DNA from: an uncultured Bacteriovorax sp.
Lineage (GTDB): Bacteria; Bdellovibrionota; Bacteriovoracia; Bacteriovoracales; Bacteriovoracaceae
Assembly: GCA_946482295.1 (NCBI GenBank)
Contig: CAMLRB010000141.1
Span: 1-9,148 of the forward strand
DNA: 9,148 nt
Direction: 5' to 3'
The notes under the pieces were generated by a model. It saw only the letters and a program-made list of their open reading frames with translations. It ran no database searches and was not told where the DNA came from. The position numbers and the translations under genes were made by a program. Shown in pieces: positions 1 through 7,166 of the stretch; position 1 is the stretch's first letter, and every line of letters begins with the position of its first letter.

Positions 1-359
1 TTTACAGCAGAGTTTTGTCTGAAGACTTGTTTTGGTGGAGTATTTAAACGATAAATAGTGAAAGCTTCTGAAAAATTACAATTTTCAGTTTGCTCTACGA
101 GATTGCTTAGAAATGGACCCTGTAAAAAGGCAGAATATAATCCAGTTTTCATTCTGTCGAAATTTTTGTTGTAGGCTTTTTTTGCAGTATTAAGACAAGA
201 TAGGGCCATTTGGCCATCTTTACTCAATGAACGCTTAAATTTTACTAATTCCGCTTCATCGAGACTAAGTTTTGTTTCGTCTACTACATAGATGGACTTA
301 CCCTCTATGAAAATCTGCTTATCACCAGTAAGAATGGACTTGCTGATAATTTTACTCAT
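1..359 (-). CDS. Possible ketosynthase-like protein, partial (C-terminus beyond left edge)
   Basis: An open frame runs on the minus strand from an ATG at 359 to the window edge without a stop, giving 119 N-terminal residues that begin MSKIISKSILTGDKQIF. Its start overlaps the end of the upstream ketosynthase gene as ATGAGTAA, an 8-base overlap, so the two genes are almost certainly co-transcribed and probably translationally coupled. I do not firmly recognise the product. The spacing of a helical stretch (SKDGQMALSCLNTAKKAY, about residues 46-63), then MKTGLYSAFLQGP (about 70-82), then TPPKQVFRQNS near residues 106-116 resembles the N-terminal half of degenerate beta-ketoacyl synthase or chain-length-factor-like proteins, which often follow a ketosynthase gene. 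The catalytic region lies outside the window, so activity cannot be judged. The reading frame is secure; the function is a tentative inference. Confidence 0.6.
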   Translation of the reverse strand, partial: MSKIISKSILTGDKQIFIEGKSIYVVDETKLSLDEAELVKFKRSLSKDGQMALSCLNTAKKAYNKNFDRMKTGLYSAFLQGPFLSNLVEQTENCNFSEAFTIYRLNTPPKQVFRQNSAV

Positions 360-1572
360 TATAATCACAGTCCTTGGCGTTTTTAAGTATTATTACTGAA
401 TTGTAACCACCAAATCCAAAAGAATTTTTAAGTGCAATGTTTATTTTTTGTTTTTCAATTGGAGCAGAGACGATATTAAGATCTATCTCTTCATCTCTTG
501 GCAGAGAGTTGATTGAGCCAGCAATGAAATCATTTTCCATCATAGAACATATTGAAGCAATTTCAACAATTCCGGTTGCTGCTAAAGCATGACCGAATTG
601 AGATTTAGTCGTGGCTACTTTAATTGACTTATAGTTTTGAGAGAATGCACGTTTGATTCCTCTTGTTTCAATTAAATCATTTAAATATGTTCCGGAACCA
701 TGAGCATTAATATAATCAACTTCATTGGCCTTCAACCTAGATTGTTTCAGGGCAAGTTCGATTGTTTCTTGAACCATGCTCCCATCTTCAATACCATCAG
801 TGAGAGAATGTGAGTCACTTGTAACCGCACCACCTAAAACTTCTGCGACAAGTTTTTTATCAGCAGAACCTTTTTCTACGGTAAGAAAACCAATGCAATC
901 AGCTTTGGTAAACCCACCTCTTTTGCTGGAAAAAGGCATCATGGCAGTTTCTAATGAAGCAGCGGTCATGTTCATAACTTTTAGATTGAAAAGAGCAGCG
1001 ACAGTAAGTGGGTTATTGTTAGTATTTTCAAAACCAATGATCATAATTTTAGAGTTAAGACCAAGTTTTACTCGTTTGGAAGCGAGCTGGACAGCCGCTG
1101 CAACACTTGCACAAGTATTATGGAGTTCAAGAACTTGAAAATCTTTACTTAGGACTTTTTTTGATTTTAATGCATTTATAAAATCCCAAGGCTGCAATAA
1201 TGATGACTCTGTATTATTAAAAGGGAGTAATGAATTATTTTTAGTTGAATAAAATGAGATGTTGTTGGGAGTGGTGTTGTTAATAAAGATCAGACAGTCA
1301 TATGCTAAATCTTGTGATTTTAAAGGAGAGAAGAGGTCATTTATCCACATTCTTTTCTGATCAATTAATTTTGAAGAGTTGAATTTTGTTAAGGGCTCAA
1401 GAATTTGCCCCGGAATTAATCCCAGATATTTAATAGGCCCACTTGAAAACATCTCAGTCTGCATAACATTTGAGAGACAATTGTGCCCGTTTTTTAAGTT
1501 GGCACACATTTGAACTTTATTCAAACCAAGAGGACTTAGAACGTTGTATTCAGTTAGATAAGCTGTATGCAA
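352..1572 (-). CDS. Beta-ketoacyl-ACP synthase, KAS II/FabF-like
   Basis: This 406-residue protein matches the usual length of condensing enzymes that extend an acyl chain by decarboxylative Claisen condensation of malonyl-ACP in the cytoplasm. The thiolase-fold triad is visible: nucleophile Cys154 in LHNTCASVAAAV, His291 in NAHGSGT, and His328 in KSQFGHALAATG with the conserved Lys323. The glycine-rich FGFGGYNSV segment near residues 385-392 closes the fold. The first strand (AYLTEYNVLSPLG) begins right at the N-terminus, which supports the TTG start at 1572; an AAGGG Shine-Dalgarno lies about nine bases upstream. It is more divergent than housekeeping FabF in residues 92-150, which suggests a specialised pathway. 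It leads a minus-strand unit with the following ketosynthase-like gene, diverges from the MBOAT-like gene, and shares the window with an ACP and a ketoreductase. The substrate is unknown. Confidence 0.9.
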   Translation of the reverse strand: MHTAYLTEYNVLSPLGLNKVQMCANLKNGHNCLSNVMQTEMFSSGPIKYLGLIPGQILEPLTKFNSSKLIDQKRMWINDLFSPLKSQDLAYDCLIFINNTTPNNISFYSTKNNSLLPFNNTESSLLQPWDFINALKSKKVLSKDFQVLELHNTCASVAAAVQLASKRVKLGLNSKIMIIGFENTNNNPLTVAALFNLKVMNMTAASLETAMMPFSSKRGGFTKADCIGFLTVEKGSADKKLVAEVLGGAVTSDSHSLTDGIEDGSMVQETIELALKQSRLKANEVDYINAHGSGTYLNDLIETRGIKRAFSQNYKSIKVATTKSQFGHALAATGIVEIASICSMMENDFIAGSINSLPRDEEIDLNIVSAPIEKQKINIALKNSFGFGGYNSVIILKNAKDCDYNE

Positions 1573-1646
1573 TTTTGTATACCCTTAAAATTAAAACTGT
1601 CTCATGATTCTAAAATACCACCAATTTGAATTTTAACTACAGTTAT

Positions 1647-1674
1647 TTGACAATTATCCCAATTGACTTAAAAT
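1647..1674 (+). promoter_or_regulatory. Putative sigma70-type promoter for the MBOAT-like gene
   Basis: A perfect TTGACA -35 hexamer at 1647-1652 is followed after 16 bases by TAAAAT at 1669-1674, a one-mismatch -10 element. It would start transcription near 1681, leaving a leader of about 70 bases before the ATG at 1751. The rest of the 178-base divergent gap (1573-1750) is AT-rich. I found no comparably good promoter for the minus-strand ketosynthase gene in it. Confidence 0.5.
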
Positions 1675-1750
1675 TTAATCTATTGGGGAAACAGACAATA
1701 AAACACTCCCAGCAGACCTCCATTAAGCTCAGGACTTATTACATTCTACA

Positions 1751-3202
1751 ATGTTAAACCAATCATATATTAAAATTTTTAAGCAGTTTGTAGTTGCTTG
1801 CCTTATAGGTTTATTATTATTCTTTGGGCAATATCAACATTACATATATGCATCAATTGTTGTTTTTGTTTTTTCATTCATCACTGAAAAAAAACTGCAG
1901 ACATTTATACTTCTTAGTTTCGTCGCTCTCATCTTTAAAGAAACTTATTTTTATACACTCGACTTTAGTAATCTTCATTTTTTTGGGAAACCGAAAAGCT
2001 TACTGGATTTAATTTTCCACTTCTCACTCCCATATGAACTTCGTTATACGTTTTCATTATTAGGAATTTTTTTACTGTTAGGATTATCGGCGGTTTACGC
2101 TCGCATGAAATTCATGAGTCCAGTTTTATTTGTAACTGCTTTTTTTTTACTTCTTGCATTCTGCTTTCATAGTTTAACTGGCGTTTCTCAATGGTATAGA
2201 GGTATTTTACTTGTCACAATGATAGTGTTGGCAAAATCTTTTTGGTATCTTTGCCTGAATTTACAGTCGATACGTTTTGAAAAAAACATAAATCTTAATT
2301 TTAACTTGTCTAAATTTATCATCCCTTTTTGGTCACATAATTTAGTTAGATCTCATGGGGTTCCTAATGGGTGGAGGGAAGTCGAGCAGGGATTATCAAA
2401 AAGCCGACATAGTGATCTATTGAGCATTCAGGTTAGTGGATTAAAGCTAATTTTTTGGTCATTGTGTTTAAAATATCTAGCAGCTTTTATGGTAAAGTTT
2501 TTTTATGATACTCCACTTATTCTTCCTTTAATGGGTGAGATTTCATTTACTTCACTGGCCTTACCAAATCCTCAGAAGCTTGGCTTCAATGTATACAATT
2601 CCTTGAACAGACCATTTCTTGAAAAGATATCGGTGATGATTATCAATCCATTTATTTACATATTACGTGAGCCTGTAGGTGATGGTGGTGTTTTAATTGG
2701 TTATATTCGACTATTGGGAATTTATACACCAAGGCAGGTCTATCGGCCGTATCTGGCTACCAATTTCAACGATTTTTTTAGAAGAATCTATTACTACTAT
2801 AACTATCTACTCATAGAATTTTTCATCATTCCTCTTTACCAATTATTTTCAGGATCTAGGATCAATAGAAAATTAAAACTCTTCTTTTCGGTTTTAATTG
2901 GCGTATTTGTCGGAGCGCTCATTATGAATTATTTGCGACATGATATTTTATTGGCCAAATATGGTCCAATAGAATCGTTTGGTCTCACCTTGAAAAGATC
3001 TTTTTATTTCGGAGGAGTGGCACTCTTGGCAGCATTTTCATCTGTTGGTGAAAACAAGCCGTCTTCTGGAAAAATTCATTGGATGCGGCTGTTATTAATA
3101 TATTTTTCGTATTCATTCTTTTTCAACTTGCAAGGTAATATTCAGTTAGATCAAATTAGTGATCGGGTGATCTATTTAAGGTATCTTTTTTTCACGTCAT
3201 AG
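1751..3202 (+). CDS. MBOAT-like polytopic membrane protein (putative O-acyltransferase relative)
   Basis: The 483-residue protein has roughly ten or more hydrophobic segments spread along its length and is an integral inner-membrane protein. Residues 338-362 (NFNDFFRRIYYYY, then a hydrophobic stretch ending IIPLY) resemble the signature loop of membrane-bound O-acyltransferases such as AlgI and DltB, where an aromatic/Arg-rich motif precedes a membrane segment. In that family a catalytic His follows on a later helix; the corresponding stretch here, about residues 384-398, reads GVFVGALIMNYLRHD, so the His position may be Asn393, with His397 nearby. Family members move acyl groups across or at the membrane onto polymers or lipids. 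No strong Shine-Dalgarno precedes the ATG, although a good promoter lies upstream. Its 3' end overlaps the convergent gene by 31 bases. SGNH-like genes downstream support an acylation role. The family call is moderate and the activity is uncertain. Confidence 0.7.
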   Translation: MLNQSYIKIFKQFVVACLIGLLLFFGQYQHYIYASIVVFVFSFITEKKLQTFILLSFVALIFKETYFYTLDFSNLHFFGKPKSLLDLIFHFSLPYELRYTFSLLGIFLLLGLSAVYARMKFMSPVLFVTAFFLLLAFCFHSLTGVSQWYRGILLVTMIVLAKSFWYLCLNLQSIRFEKNINLNFNLSKFIIPFWSHNLVRSHGVPNGWREVEQGLSKSRHSDLLSIQVSGLKLIFWSLCLKYLAAFMVKFFYDTPLILPLMGEISFTSLALPNPQKLGFNVYNSLNRPFLEKISVMIINPFIYILREPVGDGGVLIGYIRLLGIYTPRQVYRPYLATNFNDFFRRIYYYYNYLLIEFFIIPLYQLFSGSRINRKLKLFFSVLIGVFVGALIMNYLRHDILLAKYGPIESFGLTLKRSFYFGGVALLAAFSSVGENKPSSGKIHWMRLLLIYFSYSFFFNLQGNIQLDQISDRVIYLRYLFFTS

Positions 3203-4197
3203 AGAAAATATATAGCGACTAGAAAGATTGCAGGTATAAAAGATAATCGTGATGTGTATGCTGCACCAACGATAAGGTTTGTACTAATAAATATCAGTAA
3301 TAATAGGTGCCCTAATATAAATCTCACTTTCTGATTGATTTTCATAAGCTGAAGCGATTTTTCGATTCCTTTGATATGTAAGTAACGTATAAAAGTAAAA
3401 GGATACTTCATCAAACTTTTGATTGAAAATGGTGGAAAAGATGAAAATCCTATTAATAAAAATGGTACGAAAAAAATAAATTGGTCTATCAGAATAAACT
3501 TTAGAGTTTTTACAAAGTTAAATGCTTCTGGATTTACAATGAGACTAGAAGCTGCATGTCGATAGGAGAAATTGATAATGACAAGAATACTTAGAAGCAA
3601 GATTGTTTTTATGTAATGATATTTGTTTTCAAATGATTGTGGACGAAAAGTAATCGGTCTATGTGACCAAGTAAATATAAAATCTTTCAGGTGAAGCTTC
3701 GAGCTCCTACGAGTGCTAATTATTGAAGTTGCAAAGTTCTGTGTCAGATAAATAAAGACAAAAATAATTATTAAATGACTGTGCTCAGGGAGTGATCGAC
3801 TAAAATTGAGAATCATTGCAATTATAACATGAAGGATAAATAGAATTAACATGGCATACTTCTTAATCACTTTTCTGAGTGTTAAGTTGAGTATTCCCCA
3901 GTAAAGTAAAAATCCCATCAGACTGTAAATTGGCAAAAAATAAAACATTGATTGGTAATTTTCGTTATTAAGTATTTTAACAATTAAGTTTGCGGGTAGA
4001 AAAATCGGTCCGGCCAGTGCGGAATAGTTATAATCCAATATGAGCAAAGCTGAAGCCAGATAAGTACGCCATCTATTGTTTTCGATAAAAATGAAAATCA
4101 GACTTAATGCCACAAAACTAATTCCGAATTGATCGTACATTGATAGAAAAAAGACATATATCAATGTGGCTGTGAATTGCAGTATTAGTTTTATCAA
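3172..4197 (-). CDS. Polytopic membrane protein, possible shortened relative of the MBOAT-like protein
   Basis: The 341-residue protein consists largely of hydrophobic segments, with Lys/Arg-rich loops around residues 108-113, 163-171 and 279-292. I do not recognise a named family. Its layout echoes the first two thirds of the convergent 483-residue protein: several N-terminal helices, then a short soluble loop carrying a WSH motif (residues 177-179 here in LKDFIFTWSHRPI; 194-196 there in SKFIIPFWSHNL), then further helices. It lacks any equivalent of the Arg/Tyr-rich loop and following helix of the larger protein, so if related it would be non-catalytic or a partner subunit. The TTG start at 4197 is preceded by TAGAGA with suitable spacing; the next Met is residue 20. 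It diverges from the lipoprotein gene at 4261 across a 63-base gap. The frame is secure; the relationship is inference. Confidence 0.75.
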   Translation of the reverse strand: MIKLILQFTATLIYVFFLSMYDQFGISFVALSLIFIFIENNRWRTYLASALLILDYNYSALAGPIFLPANLIVKILNNENYQSMFYFLPIYSLMGFLLYWGILNLTLRKVIKKYAMLILFILHVIIAMILNFSRSLPEHSHLIIIFVFIYLTQNFATSIISTRRSSKLHLKDFIFTWSHRPITFRPQSFENKYHYIKTILLLSILVIINFSYRHAASSLIVNPEAFNFVKTLKFILIDQFIFFVPFLLIGFSSFPPFSIKSLMKYPFTFIRYLHIKGIEKSLQLMKINQKVRFILGHLLLLIFISTNLIVGAAYTSRLSFIPAIFLVAIYFLYDVKKRYLK

Positions 4198-4217
4198 GCG
4201 TTCTCTAAATATAGTGG

Positions 4218-4230
4218 TATAATATTTATA
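4218..4230. promoter_or_regulatory. Possible overlapping divergent -10 region
   Basis: The 63-base gap between the divergent genes starting at 4197 and 4261 contains TATAATATTTATA, which reads as TATAAT on the plus strand (4218-4223) and TATAAA on the minus strand. It is suitably placed to serve one or both genes. No convincing -35 hexamer is seen on either strand, so this is only a candidate. Confidence 0.3.
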
Positions 4231-4260
4231 GTTTAAACACTTGCGAATAAATGTAAAGTT

Positions 4261-5100
4261 ATGCCATTACTTTTTAGGTTATTAAAATTTGTTTTCTCTG
4301 CTGGGCTAATTATAGTCTTGGCCTCTTGTTCAAAAGGTTACCTAAACTCATGTCAGCAAGTTGCATCTGAGTGGGGAATAGAAAATATTCCAGGATGTAG
4401 TTTTCATTATAAGAATATGGAAAATACTTATGACAACGATGGTTTTCTTGTTTCTTTATCTCACGATGAAAATAAAGAAAAAGTAGTACTGCTTGGAGAT
4501 GAATTCCTTTCTGATGAATTTAAACCTCCTGTTTTTAAAATCGACAGTATTTTAAAAGAGCTGCTTGAATCTAAGTTCGAGGTTTATAATTTAGGAATAA
4601 GAGATGTTCGTTTTCCACTTTTAACCATTAAGGCTTTTCGAAAAATAAAAGAGCTTAAGCCTAAATATGTGATTTTGATTATTTCTGGCAGCAATATGAT
4701 AGGGAGGACTTTGGTTCAACCAATTGATCCTTTTAATATCTGCCCAATAACAGAATTTGTAGTGGCCCATCGTAAAGATTATTTGGAAAAACAGTTGAAA
4801 GAAATATTCCCTTTTTTGAAAGAATTATCAAAAGTAACAAAAGAGAATTATGGACATTTCAATGTTGTATGGACTGCTCATAAAGACTTTAGTATTCAGG
4901 GAATATTCAGCTCTGTTCATTCATGTTCGCTTTTTAAGAAAACTCTTCCATACAAAATACTTGGCGAAAAAGAAATGAGAAACATTTTTTTCGAAAACGA
5001 AATTAACTTTGAATATATACCTTATCCTCGCGAACTACCGAAAGGTGATATCAATATGATTTTGGCAGGGGTGTTGAAGAATATGAATGCATGGAAATGA
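4261..5100 (+). CDS. SGNH-fold-like lipoprotein with altered nucleophile (putative pseudoenzyme)
   Basis: The 279-residue product begins with a lipoprotein signal peptide: positive residues, a hydrophobic stretch FVFSAGLIIVL and lipobox LASC, with Cys23 as the lipidation site, so it should sit in the periplasm attached to a membrane. The following domain resembles SGNH/GDSL hydrolases. A strand VVLLGDE (residues 75-81) stands where these enzymes have GDS, NLGI follows at 110-113, and KPKYVILIISGSN at 133-145 matches the block carrying the oxyanion-hole Asn. The nucleophile position is Glu81, and the C-terminal segment PRELPKGDINMIL, where Asp-x-x-His is expected, has no His. It may therefore bind rather than cleave or transfer. 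Its stop overlaps the start of the next SGNH-like gene by 10 bases, indicating co-expression. Fold assignment is moderate; loss of catalysis is inference. Confidence 0.75.
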   Translation: MPLLFRLLKFVFSAGLIIVLASCSKGYLNSCQQVASEWGIENIPGCSFHYKNMENTYDNDGFLVSLSHDENKEKVVLLGDEFLSDEFKPPVFKIDSILKELLESKFEVYNLGIRDVRFPLLTIKAFRKIKELKPKYVILIISGSNMIGRTLVQPIDPFNICPITEFVVAHRKDYLEKQLKEIFPFLKELSKVTKENYGHFNVVWTAHKDFSIQGIFSSVHSCSLFKKTLPYKILGEKEMRNIFFENEINFEYIPYPRELPKGDINMILAGVLKNMNAWK

Positions 5101-6092
5101 AAATTAAAACGAAGCTTAAATTGAGAATGTTTTTATTCACATCACTTTTGTTTTGTTTTTATTACGTTGTCTGTGAATTTTTAATATTTCCCAAAGTGGA
5201 CCCTATGAGTGTTGCCATTCAAACAACTTATCATCGTGCGGAGAATATTTTAAATGGGCCGATGGATTTTTTAATAGTTGGAGATTCGACGGCACAGTTC
5301 AATATTAATCCACTGGAGCTGAGCGGGAAAAGTATTTCAATCGCAACAGTGGCCTCACCTCTTAGTATTTCTCTAAAGGTCCTTTTAAAACAGATAGATT
5401 CTTTGAAAGTTCAGCACATTCTGATAATGAATTCATTTTCTTCACGCCACTACGATTCAGATTTGTGGGATTATTTGTACTTGAACAATAAGGTCACAAT
5501 CCCTGAAATTATGTCACTTAAGTGTGATCTTCATACATGCAATTTTTTAGAAAAAACTCTTATTTATTTAAAAGCGATACAATACAGACTCCATTTAACA
5601 GAAAGATCATTAACTGCATTTTTGAAGTTGATACAATATTTCATTCGTTCACCACTTGTTTCAGAAGTTTCTAAGGATAGATTGGAAGATTCTTACGAAA
5701 CTATGTTGGCCAAAAACAAAGGGCATCATCCAAAAGATAAATCTGATAGTAACGAATTAATAAACTTCACAAACTCATTATGTTCTTCAGAGAGTTATCC
5801 TAGAGAATACGACTTGTGGCAGTTAAAGTTGTTACTTGAAAAAGCAGAAATCATGAAAACAAAAATCACATACATTCTTCCTATACTGTATGACAGTTCT
5901 CGAGAAGTTAACTGCAAAAAGTATCTTCAAAATATTAAAAATAAATTAGAGCCCTTAAAGAAGCGAGGGTTGATTATAATCGATGTGGCACAAGAAACTG
6001 CCATTTTCAAACAAGATGACTTTTTAAACTTTCAGCACTTAGACAAAAATGGTGCCATAAAACTGACCAAATTACTTAAAGTTAAGCTATAA
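5091..6092 (+). CDS. Membrane-anchored SGNH/GDSL-like protein (AlgJ/DltD-type architecture)
   Basis: The 333-residue protein opens with a basic N-terminus and one hydrophobic segment (about residues 12-33), predicting a membrane anchor with the rest in the periplasm. MDFLIVGDSTAQFNINP (residues 58-74) is a clear SGNH block I with nucleophile candidate Ser66. HILIMNSFSSR (109-119) follows at the expected place of a later block. The C-terminal NFQHLDKNGA (313-322) supplies the catalytic-His block with His316, although the usual Asp three residues before it is Asn313. This arrangement resembles AlgJ/AlgX and DltD proteins, which work with MBOAT proteins to acylate surface polymers. The ATG at 5091 overlaps the preceding gene by 10 bases; a second in-frame ATG at 5097 would give an ATGA overlap. 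The exact substrate is unknown, and an esterase role is an alternative. Confidence 0.8.
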   Translation: MEMKIKTKLKLRMFLFTSLLFCFYYVVCEFLIFPKVDPMSVAIQTTYHRAENILNGPMDFLIVGDSTAQFNINPLELSGKSISIATVASPLSISLKVLLKQIDSLKVQHILIMNSFSSRHYDSDLWDYLYLNNKVTIPEIMSLKCDLHTCNFLEKTLIYLKAIQYRLHLTERSLTAFLKLIQYFIRSPLVSEVSKDRLEDSYETMLAKNKGHHPKDKSDSNELINFTNSLCSSESYPREYDLWQLKLLLEKAEIMKTKITYILPILYDSSREVNCKKYLQNIKNKLEPLKKRGLIIIDVAQETAIFKQDDFLNFQHLDKNGAIKLTKLLKVKL

Positions 6093-6143
6093 GCTCCATT
6101 TACACTCATCACTTAATTTGACTAAAGACAGGACTATGGGAAA

Positions 6144-6168
6144 CTAATAATAGATTTATTATTAGGAG
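6144..6168 (+). promoter_or_regulatory. 9-bp inverted repeat overlapping the Shine-Dalgarno of the TRAP gene
   Basis: CTAATAATA (6144-6152) and TATTATTAG (6157-6165) are perfect reverse complements separated by GATT. The right arm runs into AGGAG (6164-6168), the strong Shine-Dalgarno eight bases before the ATG at 6177. It could fold in the mRNA and partly occlude the ribosome site, or act as a DNA operator. A TTGACT at 6118-6123 upstream may be a -35 element, but no good -10 is seen at normal spacing. Confidence 0.6.
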
Positions 6169-6176
6169 ACTTAATT

Positions 6177-7166
6177 ATGCCCCAAAAAAGTATTATCAAA
6201 CGTATTTCAATAGCATTTTGTCTCTCTTTCATGGGACAGCTATCAGCTGCTGAATTCACATTACGCTGGACTTTGGCCCATCAGCCGGCGCGAGTTTTTG
6301 AAAGAGCAGCAAAAGCTTTTAAACAGGAAGTAGAAAAAAAATCGGATGGGCGTATAGCTGTAAAGATTGAGGGGCTCTCGCAAGATCCAAATGCAAAAGA
6401 ATTAAGTCCATTTGAAGTTTTTTCAATGGTAAAAAAAGGTGAAGTCGAAATGTGCCAGACTTACACTACATATCTTGGTCATCAAGAAAAAAACTTATGG
6501 GTTTTGGATCTTCCTTATCTTTTTAGAGACCATCAACACGCTTCTCGTGTACTTGATGGAAAGATTGGTAAAAATCTTCTCGCTTCTTTGGAACCGCATG
6601 GAGTTAAGGGGCTAGGATTTACTTACTCTGGAGGATATCGAGTTATAGCCTCAGAAAAAAAACCTATTAATAAAATTTCTGACTTTAAAAAGCTTAAAGT
6701 TAGAACTACAGATAGCCCGGTTGCTAAGTCATTCATGCAAGAACTTGGAGCAAATGCTGTTTATATTGAAGACAAAGCTCACTATGCAAAAGGAGTTGAG
6801 GCGTTTGAATCGACTTTCGCGAGATTGCCGGGCGTGAAAGAAGACGAATCTAAGTTTATTAATGTAACAAACCACAGCCTTTTTTTGACATCAATTTTAG
6901 TTAACAAAAACTTCTACGATAAGTTGCCATCCGATCTACAAAAAATAGTAGATGAGGCCGTAGTTAAAACTGCACAACTTGAAAGAGAAGATTCAATCCA
7001 AGACAACATGGATCAACGAAAACTCTTCGAAAATAGCGGTAAAGTTAAAGTTGTTGAAGTTTCGCCGGAGCTTCATAAACAGATGTACAAGGCCGGAATT
7101 AAGATTCAAAAAAATTACGAGAATTTTTTTACTAAAGAATTAATTGAAGAAATCAAATCCAACTAA
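6177..7166 (+). CDS. dctP: TRAP transporter solute-binding protein, DctP family
   Basis: The 329-residue product has a Sec signal peptide (basic KSIIKR, hydrophobic core, cleavage likely after SAA near residue 25) and then a DctP-type periplasmic binding protein of typical length. Family features in order are FTLRWTLAHQP at the mature N-terminus, LDLPYLFRDHQHASRVLDG (110-128), GLGFTYSGGYR (145-155), and KLKVRTTDSPVAKSFMQELGANAV (173-195) with the conserved substrate-carboxylate Arg176. The usual G-V-x-D-G-x-E-x-P block is replaced by KGVEAFESTFARLPG (205-219), marking a divergent subfamily. Such proteins deliver organic acids or similar ligands to a DctQM permease, but no DctQ or DctM gene is present here, so it is an orphan or works as a sensor or partner. 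AGGAG precedes the ATG. The next gene overlaps its 3' end by 23 bases. Confidence 0.92.
   Translation: MPQKSIIKRISIAFCLSFMGQLSAAEFTLRWTLAHQPARVFERAAKAFKQEVEKKSDGRIAVKIEGLSQDPNAKELSPFEVFSMVKKGEVEMCQTYTTYLGHQEKNLWVLDLPYLFRDHQHASRVLDGKIGKNLLASLEPHGVKGLGFTYSGGYRVIASEKKPINKISDFKKLKVRTTDSPVAKSFMQELGANAVYIEDKAHYAKGVEAFESTFARLPGVKEDESKFINVTNHSLFLTSILVNKNFYDKLPSDLQKIVDEAVVKTAQLEREDSIQDNMDQRKLFENSGKVKVVEVSPELHKQMYKAGIKIQKNYENFFTKELIEEIKSN

Noticed and set aside
776..1138. 120-residue plus-strand open frame
   Set aside because: It lies wholly inside the ketosynthase gene on the other strand, which has clear catalytic motifs; it has no homology signal or convincing ribosome site.
1629..1675. AATTTTAA ... 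TTAAAATT inverted repeat 31 bases apart
   Set aside because: The arms are simple A/T runs expected by chance in this base composition, and one arm overlaps the putative -10 region.
1824..2012. 62-residue plus-strand open frame
   Set aside because: An out-of-frame shadow within the MBOAT-like gene.
3161..3196. Possible terminator: GATCGGGTGATC followed by a T-run
   Set aside because: The stem is only four base pairs and lies within coding sequence; it is too weak to call.
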